From contig NZ_BMMF01000012.1 of NCBI RefSeq assembly GCF_014645695.1, positions 177,907-217,461 on the forward strand: DNA of 39,555 nt, read 5' to 3'. This DNA comes from Salinarimonas ramus. GTDB lineage: Bacteria > Pseudomonadota > Alphaproteobacteria > Rhizobiales > Beijerinckiaceae. The translations under genes and the position numbers were made by a program. Below the pieces are notes generated by a model. It ran no database searches. It was not told the origin of the DNA and saw only the letters and a program-made list of their open reading frames with translations. This document shows positions 22,785 through 31,640 of this stretch, piece after piece. Position 1 is the stretch's first letter. Each line of letters starts with the position of its first letter.

Positions 22785-24416
22785 ATGCAAACGGCGATGC
22801 CGCAAACGACCTCGATCGAGCTTCCTCGAGATCGCTTGCCGAGACCGCCGGAAGACGTGTTCATGCCCTTGCCCGACGGAACGCGGCTGGCAACCCGCAT
22901 CTGGCGTCCGGCCGAAGAGGGTCCGCATCCGGTCCTGATGATGCGCCAGCCCTACGGGCGCGAGATCGCGTCCACCATCACGCTCGCCCATCCGTCCTGG
23001 TACGCGCAACGCGGATACATCGTGGTCGTTCAGGACGTGCGCGGCACCGGCGGATCCGAGGGGGACTTCGATCCATTCGCGACCGAAAGCGAAGACGGTG
23101 CCGCAGCTGTCGCGTGGGCGCGCATGCTGCCGGGCGCAAGCGGCAAGATCGGGCTCTACGGCTTCTCCTACCAGGGCATGACCCAGCATCTGGCCTTGGC
23201 CGGCGGAGCGCGGGTCGATGCGATCGCGCCGATCATGTCCGCGTGGGACCTTTGGGACCACTTCGTCGCGGAAGGCGGCGCCTTTCGGCTCGATTGGAAC
23301 GTCGGCTGGGCGATGCAGCTCGGCGCCAATGCCGCACGGCGCGCCGGAGACGGCGAGAGCTTCGCGGATTTCGTGCGCTCGACTGAACGCGGTATCGGCG
23401 ATGCGAGACCCGCTCTGCCCGACATCGCGCTCGCGCGCCGCGAGGCGACACATCTCGCGGATTGGGTCGAGGCGATCGGAGACCGAGAGTATTGGGCCGC
23501 TCGCTCGCCGTCCCGCCTGATCTCGGACAATTCCGATGCGCTCACCACGCCGGCTCTGCACGTGGGCGGCTGGTTCGACACATTCCTCGAGGGCACGATC
23601 GCGGCCCATGCAGCCTTCGCGGCAGCGGGTGCGCCGGCTCGGCTGGTCATCGGGCCGTGGGCGCACAGCCCCTGGCAAGGCGGCGAGCTTTCGGTCGACA
23701 TGCTGGTCGCAGATTGGTTCGACCGTCTTCTCGCCGGGACGCCGAGGGGAGCCGATAACGCTTCTGAGATGCGACTTTGGGACCTTACACGCAAGGAGTG
23801 GCGACACCTCGACTCGTGGCCGGAGACGTCGCTGCCATTCTGGTTGACCGGCGACGGACTTGCCGCGGCGTTCTCCAATGGCCTGCTGCTTCGCTCACCG
23901 GATCACGCTGACGGCATCGAGACGTTCGTGCACGATCCCTGGCGGCCCGTGCCCGCGCGGGGTCATCACCTGACGGCTCCATACGGCATGGCAGAGCGGA
24001 GCGACCTCGACGCCCGCGCCGACGTCGCCGTCTTCACCTCGCAACCGCAGACGGAGCCTGTCCGGCTGACCGGGGCTGGTCGACTCGAGCTCCATGTCGA
24101 GAGTGACGCGCCGTCCTTCGATCTCCACGCTGTGCTCTCGATCGTCGATCCCGCAGGTTCGGCGCGCACGCTCACGGTCGGACACCAGCGCTGCGCGAGG
24201 CCCGTCGGGCGGCAGGAGATCCGCCTGCGGCCCGTATGCGCCACGATCGAGCGGGGAATGCGACTGCGCCTGTCCTTGTCGGGTGCGGCATGGCCTGCCT
24301 TCGCAGTCAATCCGGGAACTGGAGCCCTCCCCGAGACGACGGCCGGCCATCTGCGCCGCCCCATCACGATCTCGATCAGCACACCCGCGAAGCTCGACCT
24401 CGGAGTCTCTCGATGA
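22785..24416 (+). CDS. CocE/NonD-family alpha/beta hydrolase (X-Pro dipeptidyl-peptidase-like)
   Basis: 543-residue serine hydrolase of the cocaine-esterase/glutaryl-acylase type. Nucleophile Ser128 is in GLYGFSYQGMTQ, the acid in LHVGGWFDTFLEG and His in VIGPWAHSPWQGG. The oxyanion region VVQDVRGTGGSEGDF is conserved, and the C-terminal third is the jelly-roll X-Pro dipeptidyl-peptidase domain. No signal peptide is seen. ATG 22785 has GAGAGGG upstream. An alternative ATG at 22665 overlapping the previous stop would add 40 low-complexity residues encoded across a perfect hairpin and is less likely. It probably cleaves an ester or acyl-amide bond of the imported compound. Confidence 0.9.
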   Translation: MQTAMPQTTSIELPRDRLPRPPEDVFMPLPDGTRLATRIWRPAEEGPHPVLMMRQPYGREIASTITLAHPSWYAQRGYIVVVQDVRGTGGSEGDFDPFATESEDGAAAVAWARMLPGASGKIGLYGFSYQGMTQHLALAGGARVDAIAPIMSAWDLWDHFVAEGGAFRLDWNVGWAMQLGANAARRAGDGESFADFVRSTERGIGDARPALPDIALARREATHLADWVEAIGDREYWAARSPSRLISDNSDALTTPALHVGGWFDTFLEGTIAAHAAFAAAGAPARLVIGPWAHSPWQGGELSVDMLVADWFDRLLAGTPRGADNASEMRLWDLTRKEWRHLDSWPETSLPFWLTGDGLAAAFSNGLLLRSPDHADGIETFVHDPWRPVPARGHHLTAPYGMAERSDLDARADVAVFTSQPQTEPVRLTGAGRLELHVESDAPSFDLHAVLSIVDPAGSARTLTVGHQRCARPVGRQEIRLRPVCATIERGMRLRLSLSGAAWPAFAVNPGTGALPETTAGHLRRPITISISTPAKLDLGVSR

Positions 24417-25264
24417 GCCGCACCCCCACGATGCCGTGCCGCTGGCAGGATCTCACGACGGAGGACTTTCGCAGGCTCCCCGCCGACACCGTCGCGATCC
24501 TGCTGACGGCGGCGATCGAGCAGCACGGTCCGCACCTGCCCGTCTCGGTCGACACCACGATCCTCGAGGGGCTCCTGGCGCGTGCCCTGGGCAGCCTGAG
24601 CGGTGCGCCCGTGCTCGTGCTGCCCACGATGTGCGTCGGGAAGAGCGACGAGCACGCCCACTTCCCCGGCACGCTCACGCTCGATTGGAAGACGACGGGC
24701 GAGCTGTGGCGCCAGGTCGGTCTCTCCGTCGCCCGAGCGGGCGTACGGCGGATGATGATCGTCAATTCGCATGGCGGCCAGGTCCAGCTCATCGACGTCG
24801 TCGCGCGGCAGCTGCGGATCGAGGCTGGCCTGTTCGTCGCAGCAGTGCATTGGCCGGCGCTCTGGTCCGGTGAGGATCGATTGTCCGAAGTCGAGCGGCG
24901 CCACGGCATCCATGGCGGGCTCGTGGAGACGGCGATGATGTTGCACCTCGCGCCCGGGCTCGTGCGCATGGAGGAGGCGCGCGATTTCGAAAGCTGGGGA
25001 GCCGAGCTCGATGCGACGTTCGAGATCCTCGCGCCCGAGGGCGCGGTGGGGTTCGGCTGGATGAGCGAGGACCTCCATCCCGCGGGAGCGCTCGGCGACG
25101 CGTCAGCGGCGACCGCGGAGCTCGGCGCAGAGATCGTCGAGGAGGTCGCCGGCGGCATCGCGCGGCTCGTCGAGGAGGTGCGCCGGATCGACCTGTCGCG
25201 CTTCGACCGCGACTGGACGAGAGCCGGCCTCTCCCAGCGGGGACCGGCGGAGGCCCGGCGATGA
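24413..25264 (+). CDS. Creatininase-family amidohydrolase
   Basis: 283-residue metal-dependent hydrolase of the creatininase/MftE/ArfB family, which opens cyclic or formylated amides. Metal and catalytic residues are visible: AAIEQHGPHLPVSVDT (Glu36, His38, His41, Asp47), KSDEHAHFPGTLTL, VNSHGGQ (118-123) and HGGLVETAMMLHLAP. The ATG overlaps the previous stop by four bases (ATGA), and its own stop overlaps the ABC ATPase start in the same way. With an amidase, a formamidase-like enzyme and a cupin, it suggests stepwise breakdown of a ring-containing or formylated nitrogen compound. Confidence 0.92.
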   Translation: MSRTPTMPCRWQDLTTEDFRRLPADTVAILLTAAIEQHGPHLPVSVDTTILEGLLARALGSLSGAPVLVLPTMCVGKSDEHAHFPGTLTLDWKTTGELWRQVGLSVARAGVRRMMIVNSHGGQVQLIDVVARQLRIEAGLFVAAVHWPALWSGEDRLSEVERRHGIHGGLVETAMMLHLAPGLVRMEEARDFESWGAELDATFEILAPEGAVGFGWMSEDLHPAGALGDASAATAELGAEIVEEVAGGIARLVEEVRRIDLSRFDRDWTRAGLSQRGPAEARR

Positions 25265-26316
25265 CCGATCTCGCGATACGATCCCTGCGCAAGACCTATG
25301 GCCGGACGGTCGCCCTCGACGACGTCTCGATCACCCTGGCTAAGGGCGAATTCGTGTCCCTCTTGGGCCCGTCCGGCTGCGGCAAGACGACGACGTTGCG
25401 ATCGGTCGCCGGCTTCGTCGAGCCCGATACCGGGGAGATCGTGCTCGGCGGGAAGAGCCTCGTCGGCCTGCCGCCGTACGAGCGCGACATCGGCGTCGTT
25501 TTCCAATCCTATGCGTTGTTCCCGCACATGACCGTCGCCGCGAATGTCGGCTTCGGCTTGAAGATGCGCGACGTCTCTCGCGCCGAGACCGCGGCACGCG
25601 TCGCGGCCGCGCTCGATCTCGTGAGCCTCGCGCGGCTATCCGAGCGCTACCCGTCCGAGCTGTCGGGCGGGCAGCAGCAGCGCGTCGCCCTCGCCCGCGC
25701 GCTGGTCATCGAGCCCGAGGTGCTGCTGCTCGACGAGCCGCTGTCGAACCTCGACGCGACGCTGCGGAGCGAGATGCGCGACGAGATCAAGGCTCTGACC
25801 GATCGCATCGGGATGACGACCTTGTTCGTCACCCACGATCAGGCCGAAGCGCTCGCGATGTCGGATCGCGTCGCCGTGATGCGCGACGGACGCATCCTCG
25901 AGGTCGCGAGCCCCGAGAGGCTGACGGAGCTGCCGGGGACCGCGTTCACGGCCCGGTTCCTCGGTGGCCGCAGCGTGCTGCCCGGGCGCGTCGAGAGCGA
26001 TGACGGCGGCTGGATCTTCCGCCTGGAGGGCGGGCCGGGCCTGCTGCTCCCGCCCGGCATCGCGGAGACGAGCCCGACCCACGTCGTCCTGCGCGCGAAC
26101 CGCCTCGGCCTCAGCGAGGACGGCGAGGGACTTCCCGTCCGGGTGGAGCGTGCGGTGTTTCTCGGGGAGACCCGGCAAGTCGACGTGCGCGCCGGCACCG
26201 CGGAGGTGCGCGTCCATCTGCCCTCCGAGCGCGCCGCACCACCCGTGGGAGCGAACCTGCGCCTCACCATTCCCGACGGCGCGCTGCGCTTCATCCACGA
26301 CCCGAGCGCGCCCTGA
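25261..26316 (+). CDS. potA: ABC importer ATPase, PotA/spermidine-putrescine type
   Basis: 351 residues. Walker A GPSGCGKTTT (36-45), Q-loop Gln82 in VVFQSYALFPHM, signature LSGGQQQR (134-141), Walker B VLLLDEPLSNLD and H-loop His192 are all present. The C-terminus (from ~235) forms the TOBE domain. PotA-type ATPases power import of polyamines, iron or similar small cations and opines. ATG overlaps the creatininase stop (ATGA). The binding protein and permease genes follow immediately, so this is a complete importer. Confidence 0.93.
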   Translation: MTDLAIRSLRKTYGRTVALDDVSITLAKGEFVSLLGPSGCGKTTTLRSVAGFVEPDTGEIVLGGKSLVGLPPYERDIGVVFQSYALFPHMTVAANVGFGLKMRDVSRAETAARVAAALDLVSLARLSERYPSELSGGQQQRVALARALVIEPEVLLLDEPLSNLDATLRSEMRDEIKALTDRIGMTTLFVTHDQAEALAMSDRVAVMRDGRILEVASPERLTELPGTAFTARFLGGRSVLPGRVESDDGGWIFRLEGGPGLLLPPGIAETSPTHVVLRANRLGLSEDGEGLPVRVERAVFLGETRQVDVRAGTAEVRVHLPSERAAPPVGANLRLTIPDGALRFIHDPSAP

Positions 26317-26373
26317 ACGCGCTGGTGCGAAACGAACCCCCTTCACCCTGCCACCCGATAGGAGACGTCGATC

Positions 26374-27441
26374 ATGACCGAGAAAAAGCCTTCCCTCGTC
26401 ACCCGCCGAGACTTCGGCCGGCTCGCGCTGGGCGCCTCGACGATCATCGCCGCGCCTGCCATCCTGACCCGACCGGTCCGGGCCCAGATCGCGCCCGGCT
26501 CGCGCCTCGTCGTCGGCATCTGGGGCGGTGCACAGGAGCGCATCACGCGCCAGTTCATCGCCGAGCCCTTGATGGAGCGATACGGCGTCGAGATCGAGTA
26601 CGTGCTCGGCGGCACGCCCGAGCGCCGCGCCCGCGCCTATCAGGAGCGTGGTCGTCCGAGCTTCGACGTGATCTATCTGAACATCTTCGAGAGCCGCCAG
26701 GCGGTGAAGGACGGCGTCACCCAGGCCGCCCGCGACATTGAGAACTCCGACGATCTCTACGAGCTCGCGAAGCTCGGCGGCTACGGTGTGGCCTTCAACG
26801 CCGTGACACCGGTCTACGACGCCACCATGGTCGATGCGCCGATGACCTCCTGGGCCGATTTCTGGCGGCCGGATCTCGCCGGCAAGATCGCCTGGCCGAC
26901 CTATCCCGGCGCGCAAGGGACGGCGGCCCTGCTGATGGCGGCCCGGCTCAACGGCGGCGACGAGTACAATATCGATCCCGGCTTCAAGGCTGTCGCCGAG
27001 CTCAAGCCGTTCGCCGCGTTCCAGGGATCGCAGGCGCAGCTCTACGGCATGTTCGACGCCGATCAGGTCGCGGCGTCGGCCGAGTTCGGCTCCTTCACGC
27101 AGAAATACGCCGACACGCAGAACCCCGACATCATGGTCTCCAAGCCGAGCGAGGGCATGCCCGTCGCAATGAACGTCGCCTGCATCACGGAGGGGACGGA
27201 GAACCAGGCGCTCGCGGAGGCATGGGTCTCGCTGCACCTCTCGGAAGCCTGCCAGCGCGCCTATGCCGAGGAGATCTATTACGGCCCCACGATCAAGTCC
27301 CTCGAGCTGCCGCCCGAGCTCGCCGCCAAGTGCGTCTACGGCGAGGAGGACGTGGCCAACCTCATCGATTTCGACTGGGAGCACGTGATCGCCCAGCAGG
27401 GCGCCTGGTCGTCGCGCTTCAATCGTGAGATCCAGTCTTGA
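26374..27441 (+). CDS. ABC importer periplasmic substrate-binding protein (PotD-like)
   Basis: 355 residues. The N-terminus VTRRDFGRLALGASTIIAAP resembles a twin-arginine signal, with likely cleavage near PVRAQ (residue ~34). The mature part starts LVVGIWGGAQERITRQFI, typical of the PotD/opine-type binding proteins (extracellular solute-binding family 1/6), with DVIYLNIFESRQAV and TSWADFWRPDLAGKIAWP as further matches. It has its own ribosome site after a 57-base gap. It should deliver the substrate to the fused permease. The ligand cannot be deduced. Confidence 0.9.
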   Translation: MTEKKPSLVTRRDFGRLALGASTIIAAPAILTRPVRAQIAPGSRLVVGIWGGAQERITRQFIAEPLMERYGVEIEYVLGGTPERRARAYQERGRPSFDVIYLNIFESRQAVKDGVTQAARDIENSDDLYELAKLGGYGVAFNAVTPVYDATMVDAPMTSWADFWRPDLAGKIAWPTYPGAQGTAALLMAARLNGGDEYNIDPGFKAVAELKPFAAFQGSQAQLYGMFDADQVAASAEFGSFTQKYADTQNPDIMVSKPSEGMPVAMNVACITEGTENQALAEAWVSLHLSEACQRAYAEEIYYGPTIKSLELPPELAAKCVYGEEDVANLIDFDWEHVIAQQGAWSSRFNREIQS

Positions 27442-29201
27442 GACGAACCGACGACATCGCGTCCGGAGCCGGCGCCTCGCGCGCCGTCTCCTCTCCTGCG
27501 CGCCCGGCGCGCCGGCGGCGCGCGCCGACGGCGTTGCTGCTCGCCCCGATGGGCTTGTGGCTCGCGATCGGCTTCGCGGCTCCGATGCTGACGGTGACGC
27601 TCCTGTCGCTCCAAGCCGAGACGGGCGTGTTCGCCCCGGTGTCGCTGGTGCCGTCCCCTGCGCAGTTCGCCGCCGTGCTCGGCGACGTCTACTACCTCGG
27701 CATTCTGTTCCAGACGCTCTGGACCGGGCTCGCCACGGCGTTCCTGTCGGCGGTGCTGGGCCTGCCGCTCGCGCTCTGGCTCGCCTCGCTGCCCGCTCGC
27801 TGGCAGCCGCTGGGCGTCGCGCTGGTGCTGATCCCGCTCCTGACGAACGTCGTCGTTCGGTCGATCGGCTTTATCCTGTTCATGGCCTCGAACGGGCCGC
27901 TCGCCAGCCTGACGGGCATCGATATCCTCTTCACCCGCGCCGCGGTGATCGTCGCGCTGACGCAGGTGTTCATGCCGTTCCTCGTGATGGCGCTCTTCGA
28001 TGCGCTGTCCACCCGCGACGCCCGCATCGACGAGGCCGCCTCGTCGCTGGGCGCGACGCCGACCGACCGGTTCTGGCACGTGACGCTCCCCATCGCGCTC
28101 CCCGCCTTGAGGGCGGGGGTGACGATCGTGTTCCTCCTCTCCGCCACGGCGTACGTCTCGGCGACCCTGATCGGAGGCGGAAAGGTCTGGGTGATCGGCC
28201 GGCTCGTCTACGAGGAAGCGCTGCTCATCCAGAACTACCCGCTCGCCTCGGCGCTCGCGCTCGTCCTCCTGGCGGCCTGCCTCGCGGTGACGTGGCTGCT
28301 CAACGTCGTCTTCGCGCGAATGACGCCGTGGCTTCAGCCGCAGGAGCGTCGTGCGTCGACGGCGGGACCGGGCGTGACGCTCCCCCCTCGGCTGCGCCGC
28401 GCCCTCCGTGCCGTGGCCCCCACGGTCCGCTTCGCCCTGCTCGCGATGGCACTCTTCCTGCTCGTCGGGCCGCTCGTCTTCGTGGCCGTGAACTCGGTCA
28501 ACGACGTGCCGCAAGCGACCGCAGCGGCGTGGCGGGGTTTCACTTTGAGGTGGTACGTGCAGATCTTCTCGGAGGGCTCGAACTACATCGACGCCGCCAT
28601 CCTCTCGGCGCAGCTCGCCGGCATCTCCGCGACGTGCGCGGTCCTCGTCGCGCTGCCCGCGTCCTTCGCGTTGGTGCGCCGCCGCTCACGTGCCGTAACG
28701 GTCGCCGGAGGGCTCTACCTCCTGCCGCTCGCGCTCCCCGGCATCGCGCTCGCGCTGGGGGTGCTGCGGCTGCTGCAATGGTTCTACGCCATCCCGCCCT
28801 TCCTCGGGCTTGTCGTCGTCCATGTCGTGCTAGTGGCGCCCTTCACGCTTGTCATGCTGCGCGCGGCCGTCGATAGCCTCGACATCCGCTTGGAGGAAGC
28901 CGCCGCGTCCCTGGGCGCGAGGCCGATGCGCAGCTTCGTGCTCGTCGTCGTGCCTGCGCTCGCGCCGGCGCTGTTCGCATCGGGCGTCATCGCCTTCCTC
29001 GTATCGTTCGGCGAGGTGACGGTGACGGCCTTCCTCACCACCGCACGCATGCTCACCTTGCCGGTTCGTATCTACGCGGACGTGCAGTTCGACGTCGAGC
29101 CGACCGTGAACGTGATCTCTGTCCTCACGATCGTCATGACGGTGCTGGCGCTCGCGGCGGTTAACCGGATCGTCGGGCTCGACAGGGTGTGGAGACGGTA
29201 A
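27438..29201 (+). CDS. ABC importer permease, two-domain (PotB-PotC) fusion
   Basis: 587 residues containing two full inner-membrane permease units that are usually separate proteins. Each has about six membrane segments and an EAA loop: EAASSLGATPTDRFWHVTLP near residue 198 and EEAAASLGARPMRSFVLVVV near residue 485. The fusion linker lies around residues 290-335. The N-terminus is Arg-rich before the first span. The start is TTG at 27438, overlapping the binding-protein stop (TTGA), so translation is coupled. PotB/PotC fusions are known but uncommon in this family. It is the last gene of the operon. Confidence 0.9.
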   Translation: MRRTDDIASGAGASRAVSSPARPARRRRAPTALLLAPMGLWLAIGFAAPMLTVTLLSLQAETGVFAPVSLVPSPAQFAAVLGDVYYLGILFQTLWTGLATAFLSAVLGLPLALWLASLPARWQPLGVALVLIPLLTNVVVRSIGFILFMASNGPLASLTGIDILFTRAAVIVALTQVFMPFLVMALFDALSTRDARIDEAASSLGATPTDRFWHVTLPIALPALRAGVTIVFLLSATAYVSATLIGGGKVWVIGRLVYEEALLIQNYPLASALALVLLAACLAVTWLLNVVFARMTPWLQPQERRASTAGPGVTLPPRLRRALRAVAPTVRFALLAMALFLLVGPLVFVAVNSVNDVPQATAAAWRGFTLRWYVQIFSEGSNYIDAAILSAQLAGISATCAVLVALPASFALVRRRSRAVTVAGGLYLLPLALPGIALALGVLRLLQWFYAIPPFLGLVVVHVVLVAPFTLVMLRAAVDSLDIRLEEAAASLGARPMRSFVLVVVPALAPALFASGVIAFLVSFGEVTVTAFLTTARMLTLPVRIYADVQFDVEPTVNVISVLTIVMTVLALAAVNRIVGLDRVWRR

Positions 29202-29614
29202 CGGCGACTACGCTTTCTTGCCGCCCGGCGCGCGCCGGCCCTGAACGTCTCCGAGCGTCGCGCGGGCCTGAGCGCAGGTTACGACCGATCCGTTCGGTTA
29301 ACGCGAGATGAGAGAACGAGACGAGGGCCGCAGAGCCGTGCGCGTCGGTTGACCTCGACTGCACCGACCTTCCCGAAAACGACCGACCGTGCCGAAAGTG
29401 GCCGTCCGTCATCGGGCTCAAGGAGGGTGGATCGGCGCGACGTGGGCCTGAAGAGGCACGCCAGCACGCCTCGTCGCACGGGGGGCCCTCGCATCGACGA
29501 CGATGACACGACCAGACCGGTTTGTCGGCAGCGGGCGTCGACGACCAAGCATCTCCAGATCAGCCGGACGGTCTTCGACTCGAGAGACCTGTCGTTCGCT
29601 CCCGTGATCCGTAC
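29202..29614. other. Region downstream of the ABC operon without a gene
   Basis: A GC-rich palindrome (CCGGCGCGCGCCGG, about 29225-29240) directly after the permease could aid termination but has no U-run. The rest up to repeat copy B has only short, unconvincing open frames. Confidence 0.4.
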
Positions 29615-29995
29615 CGGGGCGTCGATCGGGTCACGGCGACACCTTGTCGATGTGGACCTCGCCGAAGGGCGAGCGTTCCCATACGTCGCACTATACGAGG
29701 TGCCGAAACGGGACCGCCGACCGACCCCGAAGGCCGACCAGCGCCCGAAACCTGTCGGTCCGCCCGCGAGTGAGGCGATCACCTTCGGCCTTGGAGGCCG
29801 CGAGGACCAAGGTCCCGTGAATGCGGCGTTGGTAGCGACCCGCGCGCGAGATTCGCGACTTGGGTCGTCCGCCCGCAGCGGGACGATGCCACCGACCACT
29901 TCACATCCTCTCCGTACCGCGCCTCATCCGCTCAGTCAAGCGGATATCTGTTCGTTATCCGAAAATCTTTGCCGCCGACACACGGCCGCAATGGA
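29615..29995. repeat. Dispersed ~380-bp non-coding repeat, copy B
   Basis: Second copy of the repeat at 14855-15233, same orientation, colinear over its full length. It contains the palindrome at 29941 and ends at ATGGA (29991), after which the two loci diverge. Neither copy encodes a conserved frame. Confidence 0.8.
29941..29961. promoter_or_regulatory. Palindrome CGGATA-N9-TATCCG, copy B
   Basis: Same arms and nine-base spacer as copies A and C; spacer TCTGTTCGT is close to that of copy A (TCTGATGGT). Followed after 29 bases by an ATG whose frame is only ~35 codons. Confidence 0.6.
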
Positions 29996-30185
29996 ACGTG
30001 CCCGGCGCTCGTTGTCGCGCCAGGGCAGTTCGCGACGTTGGCAGCCCATCGAGCATCTTGCCGCCCCGGGCGTAGCCCTCGACCGCGGCGTGCTCTGAGT
30101 CGCCCCACGCCGAAGCCACGTGCGTGTGTTGGTCGTCGGCGACGGCGTCAAGGTTCGCACCCCACCATCCGGAAGCCTTAGGCAG

Positions 30186-30222
30186 AGCGTCAATTGCGCT
30201 TGATAGCATTGCAATCAACGCT
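30186..30222. promoter_or_regulatory. Inverted repeat upstream of fitAB, probable operator
   Basis: AGCGTCAATTGC (30186-30197) and GCAATCAACGCT (30211-30222) match at 10 of 12 positions when reverse-complemented, with a 13-base spacer. It ends 30 bases before fitA. FitA proteins bind such repeats to repress their own operon, so this is a good operator candidate. Confidence 0.55.
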
Positions 30223-30252
30223 TAAAGAAGTGAAGGATCACGGAGGGGGCCG

Positions 30253-30495
30253 ATGGCCAGCATCACAATACGTAATCTCGACGACGAGCTGAAACGAAGG
30301 CTGCGCATTCGCGCGGCCGAGCACGACCGCTCTATGGAGGAGGAAGCACGCGAGATCCTGCGTCGGGCCGTCCAAATGCCAGCCACTCGAGAAAACCTCG
30401 GCGCGGCGATCCATCGCCGCTTCGCCGCGCTCGGCGGAGTGGAGCTCGAGCTGCCGCCGCGCGATGCGATGCCCGAACCGCCAAGTTTCGATTGA
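30253..30495 (+). CDS. fitA: FitA-like ribbon-helix-helix antitoxin
   Basis: 80-residue antitoxin and autorepressor. MASITIRNLDDELKRRLRIR and AAEHDRSMEEEAREILRRAV form the ribbon-helix-helix DNA-binding domain nearly identical in pattern to FitA. The remaining ~35 residues (with ELELPPRDAMPEPPSFD) form the toxin-binding tail. A strong ribosome site (GGAGGGGG) precedes the ATG. The PIN toxin follows after 30 bases. Complete and apparently functional. Confidence 0.92.
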   Translation: MASITIRNLDDELKRRLRIRAAEHDRSMEEEAREILRRAVQMPATRENLGAAIHRRFAALGGVELELPPRDAMPEPPSFD

Positions 30496-30525
30496 GGCGC
30501 ACTCTTCTGGTGAGGTCCCCAGACG

Positions 30526-30957
30526 ATGATCGTGATCGACACCAATGTCGTCTCCGAGCTCATGCGACCTCGCCCGGCTGCGGCCGTTCTGCGATGGTTC
30601 GCAACATGGGATCCCGCCGCACTTCATCTCACCGCCGTCGGGGAAGCCGAACTCCGACGCGGCGCGGCGGTCCTCCCGCGGGGTGAGCGACGCGAGCGAT
30701 TGCTCGCCGAGATCGATGCGATGATCACCGTCGATTTCGCCGGACGCGTCTTGCCCTTCGACAGCGCCGCCGCCGTCGCGTTCGCCGCCGTTTTCGCCGC
30801 CCGACGCGCCGTTGGCCGGCCGATCGGTTTTCCCGACTGCCAGATCGCGGCGATCGCCCGCGCGCGCGGTGCCGCTGTAGCGACCCGCAACGTGGCTGAT
30901 TTCGAGGGCTGTGGCATCGAGGTCCACGATCCGTTTCTCGAGGCAGACGATCGCTGA
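30526..30957 (+). CDS. fitB: FitB/VapC-type PIN ribonuclease toxin
   Basis: 143-residue PIN-domain RNase. Active-site acids: Asp5 in MIVIDTNVVSELMR, Glu in GEAELRRGAAVLP, Asp in GFPDCQIAAIARARG and the final position in VATRNVADFEGCGIEVHDPF. Normal length, including the short tail after HDPF that the other VapC here replaces by read-through. Paired with the FitA antitoxin just upstream. Confidence 0.93.
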   Translation: MIVIDTNVVSELMRPRPAAAVLRWFATWDPAALHLTAVGEAELRRGAAVLPRGERRERLLAEIDAMITVDFAGRVLPFDSAAAVAFAAVFAARRAVGRPIGFPDCQIAAIARARGAAVATRNVADFEGCGIEVHDPFLEADDR

Positions 30958-31594
30958 CGGGCAACGGTGCGAGCCGCCTGCCGTCGCCGCACGTGCGAGG
31001 CTCTCCGAGACTCGATCGTGTGACTGCGCGGACCCGAACTCGTGCGCCGGCTTCACACGGGCTCCGCCTCGGGCGTGAATGGCCGTCGGCATGCAAGGCA
31101 TCAAGGTCCCGAGTGCCGCGGCGTGCAGGACACGGCACGCCTCCGATCCCAGCCCGCTTTGAATTTCGCGGCCGTTCGCCCGTCGCCGACGCGGTCTCGA
31201 GCTCTGCCGCAGAGGCGCTTTCGCCCCCCGCGCGAAAATCGAGAGCCGCAGCTTTCCGCGGGCCGGCGATAGATCATCACGCGACGTTCGCTGTGCGGGT
31301 CGTGGGGGTCACAAGATCCTCGGCGACAGATCGCGCGCTCCTCTGTTCAGAGGCTCGGCTGACGGCAAATCGAACGAGTTCGCCGAAGTGGCGTGGCACC
31401 GTGTCGGGGTCGCGAGAGGACGACATCGAGCTTCGCCGTCTTGGTCCGCTCGTCGGGCCTGGTGCGAGAGCCGGTCGGCCTGTCACGGCCGCCGATGGAG
31501 GGCCACGATCGGTAAAGAGCGATGCATCGCAGTATCTGGTCATTCATGAATATCCGTAGTTTCTCAAGCTACAGCGACTCTTCCTGTGGATACG
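30958..31594. other. Intergenic stretch between fitB and the 183-aa gene
   Basis: No gene supported. Open frames on both strands lack ribosome sites and known domains. The last ~100 bases are AT-richer and lead into palindrome copy C, so a promoter for the 183-aa gene probably lies at about 31530-31620. Confidence 0.4.
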
Positions 31595-31615
31595 CGGATA
31601 ACTATGCGCTATCCG
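31595..31615. promoter_or_regulatory. Palindrome CGGATA-N9-TATCCG, copy C
   Basis: Arms and spacing identical to copies A and B, spacer different (ACTATGCGC), and no flanking 380-bp repeat. It ends 25 bases before the ATG of the 183-aa gene, the position expected for an operator or core-promoter element. Confidence 0.65.
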
Positions 31616-31640
31616 AAACTGACAACAGGGAGATCACAGA

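Noticed and set aside
25636-27384. 582-codon minus-strand frame under the ABC ATPase and binding-protein genes
   Set aside because: Antisense shadow in high-GC DNA; the plus-strand genes have all family motifs.
29925-30250. Short minus-strand frames of ~90 codons beside repeat copy B
   Set aside because: Not conserved in repeat copy A and with no recognisable domain.
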